A stretch of 64,000 nucleotides of DNA from Pseudomonas sp. AB6 (GTDB taxonomy: Bacteria; Pseudomonadota; Gammaproteobacteria; Pseudomonadales; Pseudomonadaceae): the NCBI RefSeq assembly GCF_034314105.1, contig NZ_JAVIWJ010000001.1:2419501-2483500 (forward strand), given 5' to 3'. The first letter of the stretch is position 1. Each line of letters begins with the position of its first letter. Below are positions 46,279-55,506 of the stretch, in pieces. The notes under the pieces were generated by a model. The model saw nothing but the letters and a program-made list of their open reading frames with translations, searched no databases and was not told where the DNA came from. The position numbers and the translations under genes were made by a program.

Positions 46279-47568
46279 ATGCGCGAAGCGCTGAATCAAG
46301 GCCTGATCGATTTTCTCAAGGCCTCCCCTACCCCTTTTCATGCCACCGCCAGCCTAGTCCAACGTCTGGAAGCGGCCGGTTATCAGCGTCTCGATGAGCG
46401 CGAGACCTGGACCACCGAAGCCGGCGGGCGGTATTACGTAACCCGTAACGATTCGGCAATTGTCGCGTTCAAGCTGGGCCACCTCTCACCCGTGATCGGC
46501 GGCATCCGACTCGTCGGCGCGCACACCGACAGCCCTTGCTTGCGGGTCAAGCCACAGCCTGAGCTGCAACGTCAGGGCTTCTGGCAGTTGGGGGTCGAAG
46601 TATATGGAGGTGCGTTGCTCGCCCCGTGGTTCGACCGCGACTTGTCGCTGGCAGGTCGGGTGACCTTCCGCCGTGACGGAAAGGTCGAAAGCCAACTGAT
46701 CGATTTCCAGCTGCCCATCGCCGTCATTCCAAGCCTTGCGATCCACCTCAACCGCACCGCCAATGAAGGCTGGGCGATCAATGCCCAAAATGAGTTGCCG
46801 CCAATTCTGGCACAGGTCGCCGGTGATGAACGCGTAGACTTCCGCGCCTTACTTACCGATCAACTGGCCCGCGAACACGGCTTGAACGCCGATGTGGTGC
46901 TGGACTACGAACTGAGTTTCTACGACACCCAAAGTGCGGCTGTTATTGGTCTGCACGGAGATTTTATTGCCGGTGCACGGCTCGACAACCTGCTGTCGTG
47001 CTTTGCCGGTTTGCAAGCATTGCTGTCCACCGAAACCGACGAGACGTGCCTGCTGGTGTGTACTGACCACGAGGAAGTCGGCTCGTCCTCTACCTGTGGC
47101 GCAGATGGCCCGATGCTGGAGCAGATCCTTCAGCGCCTGATGCCCGATGCCGAAGATTACGTAAGGACAATCCAAAAATCGCTGCTGATCTCGGCGGACA
47201 ACGCCCATGGCATTCACCCGAACTACGCAGAGAAGCACGACAGCAATCACGGCCCCAAACTCAACGCCGGCCCCGTGATCAAGGTCAACAATAACCAGCG
47301 TTACGCCACCAGCAGCGAAACCGCGGGTTTCTTCCGCCATTTGTGCATGGCGCAAGAAGTCCCGGTGCAGAGCTTTGTGATGCGCAGCGACATGGCGTGC
47401 GGCTCGACCATCGGGCCGATCACGGCCAGTCATTTGGGAGTTCGCACCGTGGACATCGGCTTGCCAACCTTCGCCATGCACTCGATCCGTGAACTAGCGG
47501 GCAGCCAGGACCTGGCGCATCTGGTAAAAGTATTAACGGCGTTTTACGCGAGCCATGATTTGCCATGA
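46279..47568 (+). CDS. apeB: M18 family aminopeptidase
   Basis: A dinuclear zinc aminopeptidase of 429 residues acting on acidic or other N-terminal residues in the cytosol. The metal-ligand blocks are complete: [15 protein letters not shown] (His/Asp), [12 protein letters not shown] (bridging Asp), [17 protein letters not shown] (Glu-Glu), [13 protein letters not shown] (Asp) and MHSIRELAG (His). The start is ATG 46279, directly before [20 protein letters not shown], the conserved opening. It lies 107 bp after rluA and 39 bp before the channel gene, so it can belong to one transcript with the latter. Confidence 0.93.
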   Translation: MREALNQGLIDFLKASPTPFHATASLVQRLEAAGYQRLDERETWTTEAGGRYYVTRNDSAIVAFKLGHLSPVIGGIRLVGAHTDSPCLRVKPQPELQRQGFWQLGVEVYGGALLAPWFDRDLSLAGRVTFRRDGKVESQLIDFQLPIAVIPSLAIHLNRTANEGWAINAQNELPPILAQVAGDERVDFRALLTDQLAREHGLNADVVLDYELSFYDTQSAAVIGLHGDFIAGARLDNLLSCFAGLQALLSTETDETCLLVCTDHEEVGSSSTCGADGPMLEQILQRLMPDAEDYVRTIQKSLLISADNAHGIHPNYAEKHDSNHGPKLNAGPVIKVNNNQRYATSSETAGFFRHLCMAQEVPVQSFVMRSDMACGSTIGPITASHLGVRTVDIGLPTFAMHSIRELAGSQDLAHLVKVLTAFYASHDLP

Positions 47569-47607
47569 CGCAGCCCCTGTCACTTCGCTTTTGAGGTTCT
47601 CTGCCCA

Positions 47608-49758
47608 GTGCCTGTTTTTCTTCGCGCGTTCCTGCTCTGCCTTCTGGGTTTGCTGCCCTTCACCACCGCTCATGCGCTAACCCTGCCGGGCATTCTTGCG
47701 GAGTCGTCAAAAGCCCAGCCTCAAGCGCAAGAGCCACTAGGGCAATCGCTGGACGATGTGATCAAGACTCTGGAAAACGATCAACAGCGCACTAAGCTGC
47801 TCGATGACCTGAAAAAGCTTCGCGACAACACCCGAAAAGCCCAACCCCCGGCAGAGACAGGCGTGCTAGGCCTAATCGGCAGCACCCTCAGCAGCTTCGA
47901 GACGCAGTTTTCAGGCGAAGACAGCCCGGCCAATCGTTGGTCCGAAGAACTCTTCTTGGCACGACAGGAGTTCGTCGCGCTTACGCCACCGGCTGATCAA
48001 TGGTTACCGGTGATCCTAGGTTTCGCGGTTGTGCTCACAATTTGGGGCCTATTGGCGGCGGGGCTGATCTGGTTCGGCCACCGGGTGCGCGTTCGTTATG
48101 GTCTGTCAGAAGACCTGCCACAAAACCCGCGAATCTGGGACATGCTGCGCTTCGCCCTGCGAAAGTTGGGGCCGTGGCTGGTGGCACTGATCATCACAGT
48201 GTACTTGAGCTATTCGCTGCCCTCCTCGCTGGGCAAAGACCTGGCAATGGTGTTGGCCTACGCGCTGGTGGTCGGCACATTGTTTTCTGCAGTGTGCGTG
48301 ATTGCCTTCTCGCTGCTGGACGGTCCCCATCGCCACCGCGCACTGTTTATTCTGCGCCATCAAGCGTTTAGGCCGCTGTGGACCATCGGCAGTTTTGCAG
48401 CGTTCGGCGAAGCGTTAAGCGACCCACGCTTGATTGCCAGCCTCGGCGAGCATCTGGCGCATACCGCCGCGACGTTCGCCAATGTCATGGCGGCGATCTC
48501 CACCGGGCTATTCATTCTGCGTTTCCGCCGACCTATTGCGCACTTGATTCGCAATCAGCCGCTGGCTCGCCGTCTGACTCGCCGAGCGTTGAGCGACACC
48601 ATTGAAATTCTCGGCACCTATTGGTACGTGCCCGCGCTGATGTTGGTCGGCGTGTCATTGTTTGCGACCTTTTTTTCGGCCGGCGATACCAGCACCGCCT
48701 TGCGTGAGGCGTTGATTTGCACGGTACTGCTGGTGCTGTGCATGGTCATCAACGGCTTGGTACGGCGCCATGCATTGCGCCCGCATCACGGCTACAAACG
48801 CCATGCGCTGTACTCTGAACGGCTGAAAAACTTCGTCTACACCTTGGCACACCTTTCGGTTTGGCTGCTGTTTACCGAGCTGGGCCTGCGCGTGTGGGGG
48901 CTGTCATTGATCCGCTTTGCCGAGGGCGACGGACACGAAATTGTGGTCAAGTTGTTTAGTCTCGGTGGCACCTTGTTGTTCGCATGGCTGGTCTGGATTC
49001 TTAGCGACACCGCCGTGCATCACGCACTGACCCGCTCGCGAAAAGGCGTGGCCAACGCCCGAGCACAAACCATGATGCCGCTGATCCGCAACGTGCTGTT
49101 CGTGGCCATTTTCATCATCGCGCTGATAGTCGCGCTGGCGAACATGGGCATGAACGTGACCCCGCTGCTGGCCGGCGCGGGCGTCATCGGCCTGGCCATC
49201 GGCTTCGGCGCGCAATCATTGGTGGCGGACTTGATCACTGGCCTGTTCATCATCATCGAGGACTCGTTGGCCATCGATGACTACGTGGACGTTGGCGGGC
49301 ACATGGGCACAGTAGAAGGGCTGACCATTCGCACCGTACGTTTGCGCGACATTGACGGCATTGTTCACACCATCCCGTTCAGCGAAATCAAGAGCATCAA
49401 AAACTACTCGCGGGAATTTGGTTACGCGATCTTCCGCATCGCCATTCCGTTCAACATGAACATCGATGACGCCATAAAGATAATCCGCGAGGTCGGACAC
49501 AAAATGCGCGCCGACCCACTGGAACGACGCAGTATCTGGTCACCGCTAGAGATTCAGGGCATCGAAAGTTTTGAATCTGGCAGTGCCATATTGCGGGCGC
49601 GCTTCAAGACGGCGCCGATCAAACAATGGGAAGTGTCGCGGGCGTTCAATTTGATGTTGAAGCGACATCTGGATGAAGCGGGGCTGGATCTGGCGACGCC
49701 GAGGTTGAGTGTGCAGGTGAACGCGCTGGCGGGCAACGTGACAACAGTGGAAACATAA
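47608..49758 (+). CDS. MscS-family mechanosensitive channel, large form
   Basis: A 716-residue inner-membrane channel protecting against hypo-osmotic shock. Signal peptide (about 1-23, ending AHA), a periplasmic helical region (about 40-125), then many membrane helices. The pore helix AGAGVIGLAIGFGAQSLVADLITG is near 520-545, followed by the beta domain with DYVDVGGHMGTVEGLTIRTVRLRDIDG. The size and the extra helices match YbiO-type members. The start is GTG 47608, 39 bp after the M18 peptidase gene. Its 3' end converges with the GntR gene, leaving only 16 bp. Confidence 0.9.
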   Translation: MPVFLRAFLLCLLGLLPFTTAHALTLPGILAESSKAQPQAQEPLGQSLDDVIKTLENDQQRTKLLDDLKKLRDNTRKAQPPAETGVLGLIGSTLSSFETQFSGEDSPANRWSEELFLARQEFVALTPPADQWLPVILGFAVVLTIWGLLAAGLIWFGHRVRVRYGLSEDLPQNPRIWDMLRFALRKLGPWLVALIITVYLSYSLPSSLGKDLAMVLAYALVVGTLFSAVCVIAFSLLDGPHRHRALFILRHQAFRPLWTIGSFAAFGEALSDPRLIASLGEHLAHTAATFANVMAAISTGLFILRFRRPIAHLIRNQPLARRLTRRALSDTIEILGTYWYVPALMLVGVSLFATFFSAGDTSTALREALICTVLLVLCMVINGLVRRHALRPHHGYKRHALYSERLKNFVYTLAHLSVWLLFTELGLRVWGLSLIRFAEGDGHEIVVKLFSLGGTLLFAWLVWILSDTAVHHALTRSRKGVANARAQTMMPLIRNVLFVAIFIIALIVALANMGMNVTPLLAGAGVIGLAIGFGAQSLVADLITGLFIIIEDSLAIDDYVDVGGHMGTVEGLTIRTVRLRDIDGIVHTIPFSEIKSIKNYSREFGYAIFRIAIPFNMNIDDAIKIIREVGHKMRADPLERRSIWSPLEIQGIESFESGSAILRARFKTAPIKQWEVSRAFNLMLKRHLDEAGLDLATPRLSVQVNALAGNVTTVET

Positions 49759-49774
49759 CCCCGGCAAACAAGTC

Positions 49775-50491
49775 TTAGCCCTCCACCACCGCGCTCACAT
49801 GTATCGCATCATGCCGCCAATATTCGATATCGCAGTCAATCAGCCTGCCCTGCTGATCATGGTTAACCCGTTCGATGCGTAAGCCTGGGCTACCCAGCGA
49901 CACTTTCAACGCCGCTGCCGCGTCGATCTGTAACGCGGTCGGGACCATTTCAAAGCGAACCTTCCCGTACCGAATGCCATAGTGGCTCGCATATAACTCG
50001 GTCAGGGATTGATTCAGATCGAAGTTCAGTATCTGTGGAAAATACTCCGGATTGAGGTAGTGCTCCACATACAGCACTAATCGTTGATCGATCCGCCGCG
50101 CTCTGCAGATCTGGATCACGCTGGAAAATGCCGGCAGTTGCAGCAACCCGCACATCTGCGCCGACGCCGGTAGCAGGCGCGCAGAAATCACTTGGGTTTC
50201 AGCCACCCGGCCCTGAGCCCTAACCATGGCGTGAAAGTGACTACGGCGCATCAAATCATAAGCCAGGCGCGGCGGTGAAATAAACCAGCCACGCCGTTCT
50301 TCGCGGTACACCAACCCCTGCGCTTCCAATTGCAACAATGCTTCGCGCACCGTGATGCGTGTGGTGTCGAACAGTTCGCTGAGCTTGCGCTCGGCGGGCA
50401 ATTTGCTACTGGGTGGTAAAAGACCGTGTTCAATCTGTTCCTGCAAGGCCAGACCGATGGCTGTCACCGCTTTTGGAGCATCTTCGCGCAT
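49775..50491 (-). CDS. GntR-family regulator with UTRA domain
   Basis: A transcription factor of 238 residues. The N-terminal winged helix (about 10-75) contains LLPPSSKLPAERKLSELFDTTRITVREALLQLEAQG; the C-terminal UTRA effector domain (about 90-235) has VIQICRARRIDQRLVLYVEHYLNPEYF and ends HVSAVVEG. The start is ATG 50491 with AGG 8 nt upstream; the adjacent TTG at 50494 is less likely. A perfect palindrome 13 bp upstream suggests autoregulation. It is divergent from the ABC uptake operon it probably controls. HutC/PhnF-type relatives sense small metabolites; the ligand here is unknown. Confidence 0.92.
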   Translation of the reverse strand: MREDAPKAVTAIGLALQEQIEHGLLPPSSKLPAERKLSELFDTTRITVREALLQLEAQGLVYREERRGWFISPPRLAYDLMRRSHFHAMVRAQGRVAETQVISARLLPASAQMCGLLQLPAFSSVIQICRARRIDQRLVLYVEHYLNPEYFPQILNFDLNQSLTELYASHYGIRYGKVRFEMVPTALQIDAAAALKVSLGSPGLRIERVNHDQQGRLIDCDIEYWRHDAIHVSAVVEG

Positions 50492-50504
50492 CAACGTTAC
50501 CTAT

Positions 50505-50518
50505 CTGGACTAGTCCAG
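50505..50518. promoter_or_regulatory. Perfect 14-bp palindrome, candidate operator of the GntR regulator
   Basis: CTGGACTAGTCCAG is its own reverse complement and ends 13 bp before the regulator's ATG. The core TGGNNTANNCCA fits the general pattern of HutC/PhnF-type operators. Related words occur near 50673 (TGGTCTAC) and 50782 (TGACCTAGACCA), toward the operon. Confidence 0.6.
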
Positions 50519-50851
50519 CTCCGTTATTGGGCAGAACCAAGGGTAAATACCGTCCTGCTGCTCTTAACAAGCGTAGTCACTCCTCATGACTGATAGATGA
50601 CAAGCTGTTGAAATCCGTTATCAAAAACCATTTTTAAAAATACTAACTTAATAAATATCAATTACTTAACTGTGGTCTACGCTTATTCACCACAGCAGGT
50701 GGTTAGCTGGGCATCACCATTGCAGAACGGATGCCGACATTAAAGTGTCATGCACTACGCCTAGATTGGCTCATGTATTGCTGACCTAGACCAACCCAAC
50801 CGCATCACCGTCGATAAAAATGCAGCGTTATAACGCCCTAAGGAGCTTCGG
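50519..50851. promoter_or_regulatory. AT-rich divergent control region of the ABC uptake operon
   Basis: 333 bp without genes. It holds TGGTCTAC at 50673-50680 and TGACCTAGACCA at 50782-50793, both variants of the palindrome at 50505, the second about 60 bp before the binding-protein gene. A CTAAGGAGCTT ribosome binding site precedes ATG 50852. Confidence 0.5.
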
Positions 50852-51919
50852 ATGAAACATATTTTCCTGGCATCACTGTTAAGTTCGACCATTGCCCTGT
50901 GCACCGCAGCCACGGCAGCAGAAACCGACTTGCAAACCCTGGAGGCCGCCGCCAAAGCGGAAGGTGCGGTTAATAGCGTCGGCATGCCCGATGACTGGGC
51001 CAACTGGAAAGGCACGTGGGACGACCTGGCCAAAACCTATGGCCTGAAACACATCGACACCGACATGAGCTCGGCGCAAGAAGTCGCCAAGTTTGCGGCG
51101 GAAAAAGACAACGCCAGTGCGGACATCGGTGATGTTGGCGCCGCATTCGGGCCTATCGCTGTGAAGCAGGGCGTCACCCAGCCGTACAAACCAAGTACCT
51201 GGGCTCAAGTCCCGGATTGGGCTAAAGACAAAGACGGTAACTGGGCCCTGGCCTACACCGGCACCATCGCGTTCATCATCAACAAGAAATTGCTGCACGG
51301 TTCCGACGCCCCGAAAAGCTGGGCTGATCTGGAGAAAGGCAAATACAAAGTCTCCATCGGTGACGTAAGCACCGCCGCTCAAGCCGCCAATGGTGTGCTG
51401 GCTGCCGCGATTGCCAAAGGTGGCGATGAAAAGAACATCGAACCGGCGCTATTGATGTTCAACAAGCTCGCAAAGGAAGGTCGTTTGTCACTGGCTAACC
51501 CGACCATTGCCGCCATGGAAAAAGGCGAAATCGAAGTCGGCGTCGTTTGGGACTTTAACGGTTTGAGCTATCGCAACAAGATGGTCAATAAAGACGACTA
51601 CGAGGTGCTGATCCCGTCTGACGGCTCAGTAATTTCAGGCTATACCACCATTATCAACAAATACGCCAAGCACCCGAATGCAGCCAAACTAACGCGTGAA
51701 TACATCTTCAGTGATGCAGGCCAAATCAACTTGGCACGAGGCAATGCGCGTCCAATCCGCGCTGATCACTTGAAGCTGCCCGCTGACGTGCAGGCTAAAC
51801 TGTTGCCCAACGAGCAATACAAGAACGTGACACCGATCAAAGATGCAGACGCTTGGGAAAAAACCGCCAAGTCGTTGCCGAAGAAGTGGAACGAGCAAGT
51901 CATTATTGACATGAAGTAA
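50852..51919 (+). CDS. Periplasmic solute-binding protein of the ABC uptake operon
   Basis: A type II-fold extracellular binding protein (iron/polyamine/aminoethylphosphonate class) of 355 residues. The signal peptide MKHIFLASLLSSTIALCTAATAA is cut before ETDLQ. Visible blocks are AEGAVNSVGMPDDWANWK, SAQEVAKFAAEKDNASADIGDVG, PKSWADLEKGKYKVSIGDVSTAAQA, EVGVVWDFNGLSYRNK and TREYIFSDAGQINLARGNARP. The fold suits anions or organophosphates as well as polyamines. A REP-type hairpin separates it from the downstream genes, which may let it be made in excess of the membrane parts. It is probably repressed or activated by the divergent GntR protein. Substrate unknown. Confidence 0.85.
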   Translation: MKHIFLASLLSSTIALCTAATAAETDLQTLEAAAKAEGAVNSVGMPDDWANWKGTWDDLAKTYGLKHIDTDMSSAQEVAKFAAEKDNASADIGDVGAAFGPIAVKQGVTQPYKPSTWAQVPDWAKDKDGNWALAYTGTIAFIINKKLLHGSDAPKSWADLEKGKYKVSIGDVSTAAQAANGVLAAAIAKGGDEKNIEPALLMFNKLAKEGRLSLANPTIAAMEKGEIEVGVVWDFNGLSYRNKMVNKDDYEVLIPSDGSVISGYTTIINKYAKHPNAAKLTREYIFSDAGQINLARGNARPIRADHLKLPADVQAKLLPNEQYKNVTPIKDADAWEKTAKSLPKKWNEQVIIDMK

Positions 51920-51925
51920 GACCCT

Positions 51926-51998
51926 TTCGCGGGCAGGTCTGATTCCACTGGATACATGACGTACATGAATCTACCGGGGAAGCAGGCTTGCCCGCGAA
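51926..51998. repeat. REP-type inverted repeat between binding protein and downstream operon genes
   Basis: TTCGCGGGCA (51926-51935) and TGCCCGCGAA (51989-51998) are complementary, enclosing AGCAGGCTTG. This is the classical Pseudomonas REP pair. Its position after a binding-protein gene suggests mRNA-end stabilisation. Confidence 0.8.
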
Positions 51999-52038
51999 CG
52001 GATTTGGTGAGTACATCTGCAAACACGGAGCCTTCCCC

Positions 52039-52845
52039 ATGAAACACAACGTCATCCTGGTGCTGCTCGATGGGCTTAATCATAAGGTCGCCCGAAACAC
52101 TCTGGGCCATCTCCAAGCCTACGCCAGCGCAGGACGCGCGGTGTTATACAAAATGGAGTGTGAGTTACCGGCACTTTCAAGACCGCTTTATGAATGCATC
52201 CTTACCGGCGTGAAGCCAATTGACAGCGGCATCGTCCACAACAACGTTACGCGGCTGTCGAACCAACGCAGCATCTTTCATTACGCCACTGAGGCAGGCC
52301 TCACTACCGCCGCAGCGGCCTACCATTGGGTCAGCGAGCTGTATAATCGTTCGCCGTTTAACCCGGCCCGGGACCGTCATACCGATGACACCAGCCTGAA
52401 GATCCAGCACGGGCACTTCTACTACAACGATCATTACCCGGATTCGCACTTGTTCGTTGACGCCGAAAGCTTGCGTTTACGGCACCTGCCCAACTTCCTG
52501 CTGGTGCACTCCATGAACATCGACGACGCCGGGCACAAGCACGGCCTCGACACCCCGCAATACCGCAACAGCGCGCGTACCGTCGACATGATTCTTGCCG
52601 AACACCTGAAAAACTGGCTCGACGCCGGTTATCAGGTAATCGTTACGGCCGACCACGGCATGAATAATGACCGTTCGCACAATGGTTTGCTTCCGGAAGA
52701 GCGCGAGGTGCCGCTGTTCGTCATCGGAGACGCCTTCAGCCTTGAGCCCAATGCCGCCCCAAAGCAGACAGAAATGTGTGGCACCATCTGCCAATTGCTC
52801 GGGATTGCCCACGACAAAACAGTATGCAAGGAGCTGTTGAAGTGA
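52039..52845 (+). CDS. Alkaline phosphatase superfamily hydrolase (nucleotide pyrophosphatase/phosphodiesterase-like)
   Basis: 268 residues with no signal peptide, so probably cytoplasmic. The superfamily metal site is visible: N-terminal Asp in VILVLLDGLN, candidate nucleophile region around MECELPALSRPLYECILTG (Ser or Thr), a late Asp/His group in SMNIDDAGHKHG, and VTADHGMNNDRSHNG with its Asp and His. This layout fits the type I phosphodiesterase or phosphonoacetate-hydrolase branch, which splits phosphate esters or C-P bonds. The start is ATG 52039; a frame from 51988 runs through the REP. A GTGA overlap couples it to the first permease, so it probably acts on the imported compound. Confidence 0.8.
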   Translation: MKHNVILVLLDGLNHKVARNTLGHLQAYASAGRAVLYKMECELPALSRPLYECILTGVKPIDSGIVHNNVTRLSNQRSIFHYATEAGLTTAAAAYHWVSELYNRSPFNPARDRHTDDTSLKIQHGHFYYNDHYPDSHLFVDAESLRLRHLPNFLLVHSMNIDDAGHKHGLDTPQYRNSARTVDMILAEHLKNWLDAGYQVIVTADHGMNNDRSHNGLLPEEREVPLFVIGDAFSLEPNAAPKQTEMCGTICQLLGIAHDKTVCKELLK

Positions 52846-53684
52846 AGTCAGTCCGCGGCAAATGGCTGGCCGCACTCTGCCTGGTGCCCTTCGCCGTATT
52901 TTTTATCGTGTTTCAGATCGCACCGCTGGTGTGGGTGCTGATCAACAGCGTGCAGTCGGAAGACGAAGGCTGGGGGCTGGCAAACTTCATCGAAATTTTC
53001 AGCTCACGGTTTTATCTGCAAGCCATTGGTCACAGCCTGGAAATCAGTTTTTGGTCCAGTGTGTTCGGGATACTTATCGCGGTACTGGGCAGCTACTCCC
53101 TGCGCCGAGTCGATTCGCGGCTGCGCAATTTCGTCAATGCGTTCGCCAACATGACCAGCAACTTTGCCGGTGTGCCGTTGGCGTTTGCCTTCATTATCTT
53201 GCTGGGGTTCAACGGCACCATCACCATCATGCTCAAGCAGGCCGGGATTATTCAGGACTTCAACCTGTACTCGGAAACCGGTCTGATTATTCTTTACACC
53301 TACTTCCAGATCCCGCTGGGCGTGTTGCTGCTGTATCCGGCTTTTGACGCCCTGCGCGAAGACTGGCGGGAATCGGCTTCGCTGCTCGGGGCCAGTGGCT
53401 GGCAGTTTTGGCGGCACATCGGCTTACCGGTGCTGACCCCCGCACTGATCGGTACCTTTGTGATTTTGCTGGCTAACGCCCTTGGCGCCTACGCCACGGT
53501 GTACGCGTTGACCACGGGTAACTTCAACGTGCTGCCGATTCGTATTGCGGCCATGGTCTCCGGCGACATCACCCTTGATCCAAACATGGCCAGCGCCCTG
53601 GCAGTGATTCTGGTGGGCTTGATGACCTTGGTGACCATCGTCCATCAATGGCTATTGAAGAGGAGCTACCATGTCGCGCGCTGA
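52842..53684 (+). CDS. ABC transporter permease (first of two)
   Basis: 280 residues and about six transmembrane helices, starting with GKWLAALCLVPFAVFFIVFQIAPLVWVLI. The EAA loop, which docks on the ATPase, is visible as DALREDWRESASLLGASGWQFWRHIGLPVLTPALIG. The start is GTG 52842, overlapping the previous TGA (GTGA), with AAGGAG 8 nt upstream; this decides against an ATG start at 52776 inside the phosphodiesterase gene. Its 3' end overlaps the second permease by 14 bp. It is half of a heteromeric import channel. Confidence 0.92.
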   Translation: MKSVRGKWLAALCLVPFAVFFIVFQIAPLVWVLINSVQSEDEGWGLANFIEIFSSRFYLQAIGHSLEISFWSSVFGILIAVLGSYSLRRVDSRLRNFVNAFANMTSNFAGVPLAFAFIILLGFNGTITIMLKQAGIIQDFNLYSETGLIILYTYFQIPLGVLLLYPAFDALREDWRESASLLGASGWQFWRHIGLPVLTPALIGTFVILLANALGAYATVYALTTGNFNVLPIRIAAMVSGDITLDPNMASALAVILVGLMTLVTIVHQWLLKRSYHVAR

Positions 53685-54471
53685 ATCTGGTACCGCCGTC
53701 GTGTACCACCGCGTCGTGGTTTATTTGTTATTCATCATTCTGCTGTTGCCACTGGCTGGCACCTTGATTTATTCATTGGCCAGCAGTTGGTCGGCGACCA
53801 TTCTGCCCAGCGGGTTTACGTTCAAATGGTACGAGCAGCTGTGGAGTGATCCGCGCTTCTTGCATGCGTTTGGCCAATCGCTGCTGGTGTGTGTCGGTTC
53901 GCTGATACTCTCGGTGGTACTGATTCTGCCGCTACTGTTCGTGGTGAATTACCACTTTCCCAAGCTTGATGCCCTGATGAACATCCTGATCCTGCTGCCG
54001 TTCGCCGTGCCGCCGGTGGTGTCTTCGGTAGGCCTGTTGCAGCTATACGGCTCCGGGCCGTTTGCCATGGTGGGCACTCCGTGGATTTTGATCGGTTGCT
54101 ACTTCACCGTGGCGTTGCCGTTCATGTACCGGGCGATCACCAATAACCTGCAAGCGATCAACCTGCGCGACCTGATGGACGCCGCCCAATTGCTCGGTGC
54201 CAGCACTTGGCAAGCCGCCATTCTGGTGGTACTGCCCAACCTGCGCAAAGGGCTGATGGTCGCGCTGCTGCTGTCATTCTCCTTCCTGTTCGGTGAATTC
54301 GTGTTCGCCAACATTCTGGTCGGTACCCGTTACGAAACCTTGCAGGTCTATCTCAATAACATGCGCAACAGCAGCGGCCATTTCACCAGCGCGCTGGTGA
54401 TCTCGTACTTCATGTTCGTGCTGGTACTGACCTGGGTTGCCAATTTACTGAACAAGGACAAAGACCAATGA
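53671..54471 (+). CDS. ABC transporter permease (second of two)
   Basis: 266 residues and six transmembrane helices, opening VVYLLFIILLLPLAGTLIYSLA. The EAA loop reads NLRDLMDAAQLLGASTWQAAILVVLPNLRKG. A GAGGAG site precedes ATG 53671. The gene overlaps the first permease by 14 bp and the ATPase by 4 bp, which ties the three into one translational unit. The class matches PotC/PhnV-like import permeases. Substrate unknown. Confidence 0.92.
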   Translation: MSRAESGTAVVYHRVVVYLLFIILLLPLAGTLIYSLASSWSATILPSGFTFKWYEQLWSDPRFLHAFGQSLLVCVGSLILSVVLILPLLFVVNYHFPKLDALMNILILLPFAVPPVVSSVGLLQLYGSGPFAMVGTPWILIGCYFTVALPFMYRAITNNLQAINLRDLMDAAQLLGASTWQAAILVVLPNLRKGLMVALLLSFSFLFGEFVFANILVGTRYETLQVYLNNMRNSSGHFTSALVISYFMFVLVLTWVANLLNKDKDQ

Positions 54472-55457
54472 GTTTCGTCAGCGTCGAACACCTGCAAAAG
54501 AACTACGCCAGCACTGCGGTGTTCAGTGACATCAATTGCGAGATCAAAAAAGGTGAATTCGTCACCCTCCTCGGCCCTTCCGGTTGCGGTAAATCCACCC
54601 TGCTGCGCTGTATTGCCGGCCTGACGTCAGTCACCAGTGGGCAGATTTTATTAGATGGCCAAGACCTCGTTCCGGTATCGCCGCAAAAACGCGGTATCGG
54701 CATGGTCTTTCAAAGTTATGCGCTGTTTCCCAACATGAACGTCGAGCAAAACGTTGCGTTCGGCTTGCGTATGCAAAAGGTCAACGCTGATGACAGCCGC
54801 AAACGCGTCAGCGAGATTCTTCGGCTGGTGGAGCTAACAGACTTCGCCAATCGCTACCCGCATCAGATGTCTGGCGGCCAGTGCCAGCGCGTGGCGTTGG
54901 CCCGCTCGTTGGTGACCCAACCACGCTTGTTGCTGCTGGATGAACCGCTGTCAGCGCTGGACGCAAGGATTCGCAAACATCTGCGCGAACAAATCCGCGC
55001 TATTCAGCGTGAATTGGGCCTGACCACCATTTTCGTGACCCATGATCAGGAAGAAGCGCTGACCATGTCTGACCGGATTTTCCTGATGAACCAGGGCCGG
55101 ATCGTGCAGAGCGGCGACGCTGAAACTTTGTACACCGCGCCTATCGATGTGTTCGCAGCAGGCTTCATCGGCAACTACAACCTGCTTGATGCCAACAGCG
55201 CCAGCCGTCTGTTGCAACGGCCGATCAACACCCGTCTGGCGATTCGCCCGGAAGCCATCGAACTGAGCCTGAGCGGCGAACTCGACGGCGAAGTACGCAG
55301 CCACAGCCTGCTGGGTAACGTCATCCGCTACCGGGTCGAAGCCCGCGGCGTGGAACTGGTGGTCGACGTCCTCAACCGCTCCGCTGACGACCTGCACCCA
55401 GACGGTCGGCGCGTAACACTAAGCATCGATCCTTCGGCGCTGTGTGAAGTTGCCTAG
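54468..55457 (+). CDS. ABC transporter ATP-binding protein (PotA/FbpC type)
   Basis: 329 residues. The ATPase core has Walker A GPSGCGKST near 36-44, the Q-loop VFQSYALFPNMNVEQN, signature MSGGQCQRVALARSL, Walker B LLLLDEPLSALD and switch His in FVTHDQEEALTMSDRI. The C-terminal OB-like TOBE region (about 240-325) is the regulatory domain of import ATPases. ATGA overlap with the permease. It drives the uptake system whose binding protein is at 50852. Confidence 0.94.
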   Translation: MSFVSVEHLQKNYASTAVFSDINCEIKKGEFVTLLGPSGCGKSTLLRCIAGLTSVTSGQILLDGQDLVPVSPQKRGIGMVFQSYALFPNMNVEQNVAFGLRMQKVNADDSRKRVSEILRLVELTDFANRYPHQMSGGQCQRVALARSLVTQPRLLLLDEPLSALDARIRKHLREQIRAIQRELGLTTIFVTHDQEEALTMSDRIFLMNQGRIVQSGDAETLYTAPIDVFAAGFIGNYNLLDANSASRLLQRPINTRLAIRPEAIELSLSGELDGEVRSHSLLGNVIRYRVEARGVELVVDVLNRSADDLHPDGRRVTLSIDPSALCEVA

Positions 55458-55506
55458 AAACAACGCCGCACTAACCAGGGATTGGAACATTTAGAGGACA
55501 GCAGTA

